DNA of 64,000 bases from Gemmataceae bacterium (lineage in GTDB: Bacteria; Planctomycetota; Planctomycetia; Gemmatales; Gemmataceae): contig SIAQ01000006.1 of assembly GCA_009697105.1 (NCBI GenBank), forward strand, positions 1 through 64,000, written 5' to 3'. The notes under the pieces were generated by a model. The model was not told the origin of the DNA, searched no databases, and worked only from the letters and a program-made list of their open reading frames with translations. Made by a program: the position numbers and the translations under genes. Every line of letters begins with the position of its first letter. Within the stretch, counting starts at the first letter, position 1. Positions 17,622 to 26,376 of this stretch are shown one piece after another.

Positions 17622-19211
17622 ATGATCCCAGCCTCACCCACCGGCGCCGACGTACTCGTTCGCTCGCTCTATGAAATGGGCGTGCGCGTCATCTTCGGCA
17701 TGCCTGGTTCGCATACCGTTGCCATCTATGATGCGCTGCATCGGCACGGCGGCATCCGCACAATCCTCATCCGCAACGAGCAGGCCGGCTCCTTCGCCGC
17801 CGACGGTTATGCCCGCGTCACCGGCAAGCCCGGCGTCATCTGCACCACCGCTGGCCCTGGCGCCACCAATGCGCTGACCGGCATCGCCGAGGCGTGGGGA
17901 GACTCGACTCCGGTCTTACTTGTCACGGGGCAGGTGAATCACGATCGCTTGCATCTAGAATGTGGCAACTACCACGAAATTGATCTCGAAGGCATTTTGC
18001 GCCCATGCACGAAATACGTTGGCACGGCTATGAGCAACGCCGCCATCCCAGCGATGGTCGCAAATGCCTTCGCTGCGATGACGCATGGCCGACCGCGCCC
18101 GGCCGCCTTGGTGTTGCCGCAAGATTTGATGGCGATGCCTGCGGGCGAGGTTCCCGACTTCCGCATGGAATCGTCGTGGATGCCTGAACTCGATCTCGGT
18201 GCGATCGCTCGCACCGTTGCTTTGTTGCGAGAGGCCCGTATGCCGATCATTCTCGCCGGCGGCGGGGCGGTGTGGGCGGACGCTGGCGACGAGATTCGCG
18301 AACTGGCAATCCGCCTCGATTGCGCGGTGATGACGACGCTTAACGGCAAGGGTATCGTTGACGAACGCTCGCCCATCGCACTTGGCCATGCACGGTCGGC
18401 ACGCAGCCGGATTGCCTTGCCGCTCGCCGATGTGATGCTTGCTGTCGGTTGCCGATTCACCGAGGTTTTCACCGGTTTTCGCAAATTGCAAGTACCAAAG
18501 CGATTGATCCAGATCGACATAGACGCCGGCCAAATCGGTATGAACTATCCGGCCGAGATAGGTGTTTGTGCTGATGCGAAGAAGTACCTACGTGCGATCC
18601 TGAATGCGTTGCCCGGCGCGAAACCGAACGGTTGGGCCGAGCATTTGGAATCAATCGCAGCCGCTCGCCTGCAGCGTCCGGAATGGCTGATCGACGTCCT
18701 GCGTGCGAATCTGCCCGATGATGCTGTCGTCTTTACCGATGCCAGCGAAATGGCCTATCGCATGCACACCGACTTCCCGGCGTATGAGCCGCGGTCGTTC
18801 TTCTATCCGTCCAACTACATTGCGCTGGGCTGGGGCTTCCCGGCCGCCATCGGAGCCGCGATCGCGCTGCCCGATCGTGTCGTCGTCAGTTTCAGCGGCG
18901 ACGGCGGGTTCGTGATGACTTGCCAGGAGCTTGCGACCGCCGCGCGATACAAACTCAATCTGATCGCGATCGTGCACAACGACAGCACCTACGGCGCGAT
19001 TAAGAACCTGCAACGGATCCGCAATGAGAGCCGGTACCACGACACCGAGCTGAACAACCCGGATTTCGTGACGTTGGCCCAGGCGTTTGGCGTGCCTGGA
19101 TGCCGAGCGAGCGACGCGCAATCGTTCACCTTGGCGTTGCAAGAAGCGCTAGCACGCGGCGGCCCGGCGTTGATCGAAGTGCCGGACACGTGGCGGTATT
19201 TGCGGGAGTAG
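17622..19211 (+). CDS. Thiamine-diphosphate-dependent enzyme, acetolactate-synthase-like
   Basis: A 529-residue member of the ThDP decarboxylase/carboligase family, with the usual order: PYR domain with catalytic E53 (IRNEQAGSFAADGYAR), a central FAD/CoA-type Rossmann domain (about 190-330), and PP domain with the G426-D-G...N453 cofactor motif (GDGGFVMTCQELATAARYKL...HND). It resembles the large subunit of acetolactate synthase, but no small subunit gene is adjacent, so benzoylformate-decarboxylase- or oxalyl-CoA-decarboxylase-type activity is also possible. Start ATG 17622 follows GTGAAG. Nothing in the neighbourhood points to a pathway. Confidence 0.9.
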   Translation: MIPASPTGADVLVRSLYEMGVRVIFGMPGSHTVAIYDALHRHGGIRTILIRNEQAGSFAADGYARVTGKPGVICTTAGPGATNALTGIAEAWGDSTPVLLVTGQVNHDRLHLECGNYHEIDLEGILRPCTKYVGTAMSNAAIPAMVANAFAAMTHGRPRPAALVLPQDLMAMPAGEVPDFRMESSWMPELDLGAIARTVALLREARMPIILAGGGAVWADAGDEIRELAIRLDCAVMTTLNGKGIVDERSPIALGHARSARSRIALPLADVMLAVGCRFTEVFTGFRKLQVPKRLIQIDIDAGQIGMNYPAEIGVCADAKKYLRAILNALPGAKPNGWAEHLESIAAARLQRPEWLIDVLRANLPDDAVVFTDASEMAYRMHTDFPAYEPRSFFYPSNYIALGWGFPAAIGAAIALPDRVVVSFSGDGGFVMTCQELATAARYKLNLIAIVHNDSTYGAIKNLQRIRNESRYHDTELNNPDFVTLAQAFGVPGCRASDAQSFTLALQEALARGGPALIEVPDTWRYLRE

Positions 19212-19324
19212 GTTGGCCGCCGGCCAATCGCGAAGTGGTTGCATATCGCAGCCCAGGCTTCTCGCAGTACGCTGGGCGAGCGTATCCATCTTTTCATTTC
19301 AACATCGCCATCCGGCGCCTGTTG

Positions 19325-21076
19325 TCAATCCAAATTCGGCCCGTCTACGCGATACATCGCCTGCATCGGCGTGATCCTCATCGTCGCGTTCCGGCGATCG
19401 AAGTCGTCGTGCAGGCGGACGCGGAATAGCGTCCAGCGATCGTCCTCCGATTGCTCGCGGCGGCTTTGCTTGCACTTCAAGAGCGGTTGCACGTCGCCGT
19501 ACTTTTCCAGGTGGGCTTTGCGGTTGAAACGCGTCACGACAAACACTTCCGGATCGGAGATTCGGCTATCGTGAATGAAGGTCAGGTTGTGGAGAAAATG
19601 CACTTTGTCTTGTATATAGAATAGCATCCGCAGGCCTTCCAACGCTTCATCCGCAGAGTTGAGTATCAGCGGGCGATTGCTCGGCACGGCGGCGCGGGCC
19701 TCAGCCAAGAACGCGGTGTCGTCGATCGAGCGATGCAGGTACGCGCCTTTGTAGGCGAACGCCACACCGAACAGTAGCGCCAGGACGCTAAACCCGCCGG
19801 TGATGGCGACATCAGGTCGGCGATGCGTGGCGAAATACCAAGCCGAGAGAACGATCGATGGAACCGCGACAAGCAACGCCGGCATGATCCAATCCGCGCC
19901 GGGCAGCTTTCGTCCGAAAAGTGCGACCACGATGACACCGCCGCCGGCTATACTCGCGGGTATCACCCAGCGTGACCGCATGCGCTCAGCGCTATGCGCC
20001 CAGAGCCATATCGTCGCTTGTGCTGCCAGGATCGCCCATGGCGCCAGGTAATGCAGCATATAGTGATGATGTTTGCCTTGAGAGATCGAGAACACTAACA
20101 ATGGCATCCACGCCCAGCACCAGATCAGGCGATGCGCGGCCGAGTTCGGTTGCCAAAGCTTTCTGAACGTTATTCCCAACCCGATAAATGCAGCGAGTGT
20201 CCATGGTTGCGGAACCCAGAGCAGGCAAAAGAAATAGTACCATGCCGGCTGCGCGAGATAGTTCTGGTGTAATCGGCCCAGCAGATCAAACCGCCAAACG
20301 TCGATCGCATCGGGCAGACGTTGCAGCACGAGCAAGGGCCAAGGTAGCGCGACGGCGAAGAACGCCAGCCAGCCCCACAGCCAACAGTATCGCGCAATCC
20401 GCGACCATTGGAGGCTCCACAACAGATAGGTGCCGACCGGCGCCAGCGCGATTACCGTGCCGAACACCATTCCCTTGGCAAGATTGGTCATGCCAAGCAG
20501 CGTGAAGAAGGCAAGCATCGCCCACGGCCTGGTGCCGAAAAAATTACGCGACTCACCCTCGGCAGCTGGACGAAGTATTTCGAGATAGGCAAAAACGCTT
20601 ATTACGCCGGCGACGATCGGTGCGAGAAAGATATCCGCCTCGGCCAAGGTCGAGTAGCGTGCGAAGTTGTACATCGTTGCCAGGATCAAGCCGCTGACGA
20701 TGGCGACGCCACGACCGAACAGCCGGCCGGAAAGCCAAACGGTGAGTAAGACCGTCAGCATGCCGGAAAGAGATGCGCCGAGGCGGGCCTGCCATTCGTG
20801 ATTGCATCCGCCGACTAGCATGCACAGAGCGCTCGTTATCCACTGGGGCAGTGGCGGACGCTCGATCCAGGGTGCCTCGCCAAAGTGAGGCACGAGCCAA
20901 TCGCCGTCGGCGAGCATCGCCTTGGTCGTTTGCGACAGCACGCCTTCGTGCATCGTCAGCGGTCCGCCGACCGACACCATGACGGCGTAGAGCACGAGCG
21001 TGAACGCGCCAACCAGAATGTAGTCCTTCGATCGCACCGGGTTGATCGCTTCCATGATGCTCAATTCCTCGTTCAT
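19325..21076 (-). CDS. Glycosyltransferase family 39 (ArnT/PMT-like)
   Basis: A 583-residue polytopic transferase that would move a sugar from a polyprenyl-phosphate donor to a lipid or protein outside the inner membrane. The start is ATG 21076, whose ATGA overlaps the upstream gene's TGA; the 58 residues in front of it in the open frame are read-through. The first helix is followed by the extracytoplasmic catalytic loop (GGPLTMHEG... and ERPPLPQW) typical of PMT_2/ArnT. About twelve helices follow and a soluble C-terminal domain starts near 470. The coupled GT87 gene suggests joint synthesis of a surface glycan. Confidence 0.9.
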   Translation of the reverse strand: MNEELSIMEAINPVRSKDYILVGAFTLVLYAVMVSVGGPLTMHEGVLSQTTKAMLADGDWLVPHFGEAPWIERPPLPQWITSALCMLVGGCNHEWQARLGASLSGMLTVLLTVWLSGRLFGRGVAIVSGLILATMYNFARYSTLAEADIFLAPIVAGVISVFAYLEILRPAAEGESRNFFGTRPWAMLAFFTLLGMTNLAKGMVFGTVIALAPVGTYLLWSLQWSRIARYCWLWGWLAFFAVALPWPLLVLQRLPDAIDVWRFDLLGRLHQNYLAQPAWYYFFCLLWVPQPWTLAAFIGLGITFRKLWQPNSAAHRLIWCWAWMPLLVFSISQGKHHHYMLHYLAPWAILAAQATIWLWAHSAERMRSRWVIPASIAGGGVIVVALFGRKLPGADWIMPALLVAVPSIVLSAWYFATHRRPDVAITGGFSVLALLFGVAFAYKGAYLHRSIDDTAFLAEARAAVPSNRPLILNSADEALEGLRMLFYIQDKVHFLHNLTFIHDSRISDPEVFVVTRFNRKAHLEKYGDVQPLLKCKQSRREQSEDDRWTLFRVRLHDDFDRRNATMRITPMQAMYRVDGPNLD

Positions 21077-22269
21077 ACCGCTAATTTCTTCTGATAATAA
21101 CAGGCCGGTTCCGTGATCCTGATCGAACGCGGCTCCACAAGCAGATACACGAAGTAACACAACGACGCCCAAGAATGAACGCCAAACGCGTGCAGCCCGA
21201 GCGTGGCGTTCCAACCACCCGCGATGACGGCGACGGTGAAAAACACGCAACTCGCCGCGAGCAGAAGCTCATGCCACTCGCGTTCCCGGCTGACCAATCG
21301 CTCAACGACCGACCACGCAATTACCGGCGCGAGCAACGCGAAACTGCTCGATTCCGTCGCGGGGCCGAGCAACATCATCCAGGCCGTTGTACAGGCAGTC
21401 GCGAAGGTCAATAGCTTCGGTTCGCTCCATCCTTTGCGTTGGCCCCGAATACAGGCCAAGGCAACGATGACACCGCCGGCCAGTTGGATGAGCTTGTAGG
21501 CCGATCGGCTCACCGGTGCGCCGTAGAGATGGAGCAAAAACCAAAGGTCGCGATACATCTGATCGAGCGCGATAGCTGAGCGATCCTCCCTGCCCAGGAT
21601 CTTGATCCAGTCCGAATACTGTTTCGTTACATAACTGAAATCTTGCAAGGCGAACGGTAACGCAATCGTCACGGCAAGGGCGAGCGCTAACCGCCAGCCG
21701 AGGTGACGCGGGTAAAGCGAGACCAGCACCATGCCAAGCGTGATGGGATAAAGCTTACACGCGAAACTGAAAGCAAGTAACGCACAGGCGAGGTTCCAGC
21801 GTTGTACACGCACCGCCGCCACAGCGGCCAACATCGCACCGATGACGACGATGTTTGCTTGCCCGTTATTGACGCTCTGCAGAGACAGTGGCAAGGTCAG
21901 CAGCAGTAGCCAGGCGAAATGTTTGGCGGAAAACGGCACCGGCAGCACGGTCCGAGCGAACCATGCAAGTGCCGCGAGCAGCACGCCCACGCTGAAAAGA
22001 CGCCACGCCACGCCGCCCAAGGCATCGGGCATCAGCGCGAACGGCACGAATAACAACGTGCAAGCCGGGCTGTAGCGATAGCCCGTCGGCGCCTCGATTG
22101 GGCGGTCCGGCGAATAGAGGTCCGTGCCTGTCATCCAAAACAATCCCGACGAGCTAAAGATGGGATAAACGGTTCGCGAATCGGGTGCAAGAAATGCGCG
22201 AACGCACACCACGGTCAAAACCGCGGCCCAGACGGCAAGCGCGGTTCGTTCCCAGTAGGTGCGTTCCAT
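21073..22269 (-). CDS. Glycosyltransferase family 87-like membrane protein
   Basis: A 398-residue integral membrane protein with about ten helices, resembling GT87 (DUF2029) polyprenyl-phosphate-mannose-dependent mannosyltransferases: first helix, then a loop with GTDLYSPDRPIEAPTGYRYSP, PFALMP, the QVNNGQ-like SLQSVNNGQANIVV segment, and a charged loop QYSDWIKIL. I choose ATG 22269 (MERTYWERTALAV); the longer frame runs across a family B half-repeat. It is translationally coupled to the following GT39 gene by an ATGA overlap, so the two enzymes are made together. Confidence 0.88.
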   Translation of the reverse strand: MERTYWERTALAVWAAVLTVVCVRAFLAPDSRTVYPIFSSSGLFWMTGTDLYSPDRPIEAPTGYRYSPACTLLFVPFALMPDALGGVAWRLFSVGVLLAALAWFARTVLPVPFSAKHFAWLLLLTLPLSLQSVNNGQANIVVIGAMLAAVAAVRVQRWNLACALLAFSFACKLYPITLGMVLVSLYPRHLGWRLALALAVTIALPFALQDFSYVTKQYSDWIKILGREDRSAIALDQMYRDLWFLLHLYGAPVSRSAYKLIQLAGGVIVALACIRGQRKGWSEPKLLTFATACTTAWMMLLGPATESSSFALLAPVIAWSVVERLVSREREWHELLLAASCVFFTVAVIAGGWNATLGLHAFGVHSWASLCYFVYLLVEPRSIRITEPACYYQKKLAV

Positions 22270-22322
22270 GTACCACGACCGCAACAACCTAATATTCAAA
22301 GCGACCTCATGCGAAAACCAAA

Positions 22323-22362
22323 GCAAGCCAAGAGGTTCGGAGTACTTCGCCCCTGGGCTTGC
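22323..22362. repeat. Deletion derivative of family B (B4)
   Basis: A short left tip GCAAGCC is followed immediately by most of a right arm (AGGTTCGGAGTAC, CCCTGGGCTTGC). The middle of the element is lost. It lies between the fibronectin protein stop and the GT87 start. Confidence 0.8.
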
Positions 22363-22372
22363 TTCAAATTCG

Positions 22373-23572
22373 TTACAGGTTGATAAACTTCGCCGAGCTG
22401 TACATGACCTCGGCGAAGCCATCGGTGTAGGCCTGAATCATAAACCAATGCGTACGATCCGTCGCCAGGCCCGTGATCGAAACCTGATTGGTGCCGGCGG
22501 CCACGGTGCGATTAAGCGACCAACTCAGGCCGTTCCAGTAAAAGATGCGATATCCCACCGCGCGGGTGGATTCGACCCATGACACGTTCACACTGGTCGG
22601 GCCGGTCGAGACCACGTTGACGGAGGTCGGCGCCTGCAGCGGTGGGGCGGAGGTTGTCGTCGCCGTCACCCACGCCGTGTTCGTTGTGCCGAACGCGTTG
22701 AACGCTTGCACATAGAACCAATATGTTCTGCCAGCCAAGAGGCCTGTCACCGTAGAACTCGTCGTGTTCGCGGGCAGTGTCGTTACGAGGTAAGCCGACG
22801 ACGTGCTATTATTCCAACCATAGATGCGGTAACCGGTCTCGCCACCGGCATCATTCCAGTTGATCTGAATGCTGCTTGTGCTGAGAACTTGCAACCGGAG
22901 ATTCGTCGGAGCTTGCAGCGACTGCGAGGTCGTGGTGACGTTGACCCAATCGCTAGACGCGAAATTCGTGTTGTTGTAGGCCTGCACGTAGAAGTAATAA
23001 TTTTGGCCCGGCGTGAGAAAATTGATCGTGTGGCTCGTGGTCGTTCGGGAGACCGAAGCGATCTCGGTCGATCGCGTGCCATCCCACCGGAAGACCTTGT
23101 AGCCCAGCGCGCCGTTCGCCAAGCCCCAGCCAAGCGTCACACTTGTCTGCGTGACTGCGCCGACGCGCGCGTTTGTCGGTGCCGTGATGGCCTCCGGCGG
23201 TGTCATGATCGAGACCCAACCGCTACGGCCTCGGGTCGTCGCGTTGAACGCCTCGATCGTAAACCATTGGATTTGATTGGGGCGAAGATTATTGGCGGTG
23301 AACGTCGTGATGTTGGGGCTGACCGTTCCTGCGAGGACGGTTCGCACGCCATCCCATCCGTAAACGCGGTAGCCCACTTCGCCGGCAACATCCGCCCAGG
23401 TGACGCGCACTTGGGTAGCCGAGATCGCTTGCAATTGGACGCCGGTCGGTGTGGCAACCGCAGGGCAGTCGCGTGCTTCCAACGTCTCAATGCGAGGACG
23501 GAACGAGTTCACATCGCTCGGTCGTCGCTGATGTTTCACGTCGTGCTTGTTCCAGAGTGCGTCAAAAAACAT
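22373..23572 (-). CDS. Surface protein with four fibronectin type III domains
   Basis: A 399-residue protein starting at ATG 23572 with GGAG nine bases upstream; the frame before it is non-coding in character. Residues 1-40 contain SFRPRIETLEARDCPA, like the LEPR/LEAR-type N-terminal motif of planctomycete exported proteins. Four FN3 repeats of about 88 residues follow, each with P-T-x-(V/L)-x-(V/L), a central W and a G-Y-(R/K)-(V/I)-(Y/F)-x-W strand, which is a tight internal family (VGYRVYGWDG, LGYKVFRWDG, TGYRIYGWNN, VGYRIFYWNG). No catalytic domain. It is probably secreted and adhesive. Confidence 0.88.
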   Translation of the reverse strand: MFFDALWNKHDVKHQRRPSDVNSFRPRIETLEARDCPAVATPTGVQLQAISATQVRVTWADVAGEVGYRVYGWDGVRTVLAGTVSPNITTFTANNLRPNQIQWFTIEAFNATTRGRSGWVSIMTPPEAITAPTNARVGAVTQTSVTLGWGLANGALGYKVFRWDGTRSTEIASVSRTTTSHTINFLTPGQNYYFYVQAYNNTNFASSDWVNVTTTSQSLQAPTNLRLQVLSTSSIQINWNDAGGETGYRIYGWNNSTSSAYLVTTLPANTTSSTVTGLLAGRTYWFYVQAFNAFGTTNTAWVTATTTSAPPLQAPTSVNVVSTGPTSVNVSWVESTRAVGYRIFYWNGLSWSLNRTVAAGTNQVSITGLATDRTHWFMIQAYTDGFAEVMYSSAKFINL

Positions 23573-23792
23573 ACAAAATACTCCGTGTTCGGGATGGGCA
23601 AACGTACGACAGCCGTGTCGTTCGTGGACGAGTATCTCCCATCGTCCCTTATGCCAAGATCGGGCGCTTTTGTCTAGCGGAATTCTCGCAGACAACAGAA
23701 TGGGTAAAATTGGCAATCAAAGAGCCCGGCAGCCACGGTGAATTCGCCGGGAACGCGTCAATATGGGCGGGCTAGTAAAGGGAGCTCTCAAA

Positions 23793-25661
23793 ATGCTGAT
23801 GGTTCAAATGCATCGCATCGCTTGGTCCGTCGTGACTCTCCTCGGGTTGGGGGCCGCCCTATACGCGCAACCGATACCGGGCTACAGGACGGTTGATGAA
23901 GCGGTTACGACGACGCTGAAAAAAACCGCCACCACCGTTGCCAGTTCGCCGGGCTACCTCGGTATCGCGACGGCAGTCGAAGCGGGCAGGCTGGTTGTCG
24001 CCGACGTCGAGGAGAATTCGCCCGCCGCCAAAGCCGGTCTCAAAACGGGCGACATCGTTCGCCAAGTGGACGGAAAAGCCATCGCCAACGCTGAGGCCCT
24101 TCGCGGGCTCCTCCAGCGTCGCGGCGACGGCGAAAATATTCGCTTGACCATTTCGCGTGGCAAAGAGACGTTCGACATCGAACCCAAACTGATTCCCACA
24201 AGCAAGGTTCTACAGGTCGGCACACAACGCGCTATCCTCGGTGTGCAAATCGAAGCCACGCCAGACAGCAAAGGTGTCACGCTCAGAGCAGTCACGCCGA
24301 AATCAGCCGCCGATCGCGCTGGTTTGAAGGCAGGCGATAGCGTTCTCAAACTCGACGGCAGAAATCTCGGCGGCGCCGCCGGTATCGCTGATGCCTTGGA
24401 GTCACGCAAGCCCGGCGATGTCGTAACACTCTACGTGAAATCCGTCGGCGACGACAAGGGCCGAGACGTCAAAGTAACTCTCGCCGGCGATGCCCCGACA
24501 ATTCCCGGCAAAGGCCCCAAAGGAGGCAAGATTATCGGCGGGGCTCCAGAGAGCTGGGACTCGCGCAACCTCATTACCTTCAAACGTGACGCCTATCGCC
24601 TCGCCATCGTTTGCATCGAATATTCCGACGTAAAAGGTAATGCCAAGATCGCCGCCAAAAATTGGGAGGAAGCGCTCTTCAGCACCAAAAGCTACCTTAC
24701 CACCAGCGTCACCGGACAAAAGGTGCATGGCAGCATGAACGACTACTATCAAGAGCAATCGTTTGGCAAACTCAAAGTCGAAGGCAAGTGCTTCCCATTC
24801 GTCACGGTCACCAAAAAACGCGCCGACTACGCCGCCGCCAACACCGGCGCTGGAAAAACCGCGCTGCTCGGTGAAGCATTCGACAAACTCTTTGCGCGCG
24901 ACGGCAAGGACTGTCTCAACGGCTTCGATGGCGTTTTCTTCCTCTACGCCGGCGAGCGCGTGCAAACCAATCGAGGCGGCATCTATTGGCCCCACCGCTC
25001 ACGCTTCATCCACCAGGGCAAAACCTGGAACTACTTCATCGTCCAAGAAGGCGGCGACAAGATGTGCGACATCAGCGTCATCTGCCATGAGTTCGGCCAC
25101 TTGCTCGGCCTACCCGATCTGTACGCTCGGCCCGAAAACCCCGGCTCCGAAGGCGCCGGCGTCTGGTGTGCCATGTCCAATCAAGCTCCCGGCGGAAAAC
25201 CGCAACACTTCTCCGCCTGGTCCAAAGAGCAACTGAGTTGGATCAGACCGGCCATCATCGATCCTACCGTCAAACAAAAACTGATCCTCGCACCGATCGA
25301 GGACTCACCGAAGGAGTGCTTCAAAGTCTTGGTTCGTCTCGACGGCAGCGAGTATTTTCTTCTGGAGAATCGCCGCAAAAAAGGCTTCGATCACAGTCTG
25401 CCCGCGGAGGGCTTGCTGATTTGGCGAGTCATCGCGAACCGCCCGATCCTTGAGGAGTCGCACGGTGTCGAGGGCCCAGTCGGCCCGCGTGTGTTCCTTG
25501 ACTCCGTGCCGTTCCCGACTGCGTCGAATCGTGCCTTTACGCCGTTCACGACGCCAACGAGCAGATCGCAGCTCGGCGGCGGTATGCCGGTGCACATCAC
25601 GAACATCCGTCGGCAATCGGATGGACGCATCACGTTTATGGTCGGGTACGAGTTCTATTGA
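23793..25661 (+). CDS. Secreted M6-family metalloprotease with two PDZ domains
   Basis: A 622-residue exported protease. I start at ATG 23793, with AGGGAG nine bases upstream, which opens a clean signal peptide (about 1-25, ending ALYAQ). Two PDZ domains occupy about 53-130 and 148-232 (ENSPAAKAGLKTGDIVRQVDG; SAADRAGLKAGDSVLKLDG). The catalytic domain (about 260-600) carries the zinc motif H432-EFG-H436-LLG-LPD442 of immune-inhibitor-A/M6 peptidases. PDZ domains ahead of an M6 core are unusual; they could recruit or sense C-terminal peptides. It is divergent from the FN3 gene and convergent with the VanZ-like gene. Confidence 0.92.
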   Translation: MLMVQMHRIAWSVVTLLGLGAALYAQPIPGYRTVDEAVTTTLKKTATTVASSPGYLGIATAVEAGRLVVADVEENSPAAKAGLKTGDIVRQVDGKAIANAEALRGLLQRRGDGENIRLTISRGKETFDIEPKLIPTSKVLQVGTQRAILGVQIEATPDSKGVTLRAVTPKSAADRAGLKAGDSVLKLDGRNLGGAAGIADALESRKPGDVVTLYVKSVGDDKGRDVKVTLAGDAPTIPGKGPKGGKIIGGAPESWDSRNLITFKRDAYRLAIVCIEYSDVKGNAKIAAKNWEEALFSTKSYLTTSVTGQKVHGSMNDYYQEQSFGKLKVEGKCFPFVTVTKKRADYAAANTGAGKTALLGEAFDKLFARDGKDCLNGFDGVFFLYAGERVQTNRGGIYWPHRSRFIHQGKTWNYFIVQEGGDKMCDISVICHEFGHLLGLPDLYARPENPGSEGAGVWCAMSNQAPGGKPQHFSAWSKEQLSWIRPAIIDPTVKQKLILAPIEDSPKECFKVLVRLDGSEYFLLENRRKKGFDHSLPAEGLLIWRVIANRPILEESHGVEGPVGPRVFLDSVPFPTASNRAFTPFTTPTSRSQLGGGMPVHITNIRRQSDGRITFMVGYEFY

Positions 25662-25681
25662 TACCATCAACAAAAGCCCGC

Positions 25682-25724
25682 GATTGCCGTAGCCATCACG
25701 CTTCGCGTGATGGCTACGGCAATC
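25682..25724. terminator. Strong hairpin between convergent genes, likely bidirectional terminator
   Basis: A perfect 20-bp stem (GATTGCCGTAGCCATCACGC) with a TTC loop lies 20 bases after the M6 protease stop and four bases before the VanZ-like stop. The T-run is weak on both sides, so either intrinsic termination is imperfect or it is another palindromic repeat serving as an mRNA end. Confidence 0.7.
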
Positions 25725-25727
25725 GAA

Positions 25728-26093
25728 TCATTTCTCGTCAGTTCGCATCCACCATTTCCAGCCGATGGCGATGCCCAATTGATCGTAGGCGACATCACTC
25801 AACAAACCGCCTCGATTGCACCATTCTTCTAGTGCGACTTGCAACAACTCGGTCACTGTAGCGTGGGCCATCAGGAAAAACATCATCAGCCAGCGATACC
25901 GCACCGGGATCCGTAGCCAGCCTGCCGAGAGTGCAAGGCCGGCGTAGACGGCAAGGTGCATCCCCTTCGCGATCCAATAGCGCGTGCTGGCGCTCACCTG
26001 GCCGTCCGCCAAACGAGACGGATTCGGCACGGGCACTTCCAGGGCGATCGCCCAACCCGTTAGGAGCGTCAGCCATAACGTCCAGCGAATCAC
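25728..26093 (-). CDS. VanZ-like family membrane protein
   Basis: A 121-residue protein with four predicted helices: 1-18, about 40-60, 66-85 and 98-113. The pattern of a helix with HLAVYAGLALSAGW, then a helix containing TELLQ, then RGGLLSDVAYDQLGIAIGW matches VanZ-like proteins, where the E-x-x-Q and D-x-x-x-x-x-x-G residues are conserved. The function of this family outside teicoplanin resistance is not established. The 283 bp upstream shows no feature I can name. Confidence 0.8.
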   Translation of the reverse strand: MIRWTLWLTLLTGWAIALEVPVPNPSRLADGQVSASTRYWIAKGMHLAVYAGLALSAGWLRIPVRYRWLMMFFLMAHATVTELLQVALEEWCNRGGLLSDVAYDQLGIAIGWKWWMRTDEK

Positions 26094-26376
26094 AAGCGGG
26101 CCTTCCTGTTGGGCCGTGCGGGTAATAACGATTTCAACGGTTCCCGTTACGTCTTACGAAGGCGGACAAGGTTCACCAAGCGGAATATTCCCACTGTGCG
26201 GAAAAGTCATGGTGTACCAGCCTCAACTTGTAAATTTTCCAATTATCCTCTCAAGTTCATTTTACCAAAGCGGCATTATCGGGCAGATTTAACATGTAAG
26301 CAGGTGGGAGCCATTCTCAGGCCCTGCCGCATTTTGAGTCGTACCCCGGTTTTCATGCTTGAAGAGGAGATCTGAG

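Noticed and set aside
22706-23677. 323-residue plus-strand frame opposite the fibronectin protein
   Set aside because: FN3 repeats in the minus frame are clear; the plus frame is a by-product.
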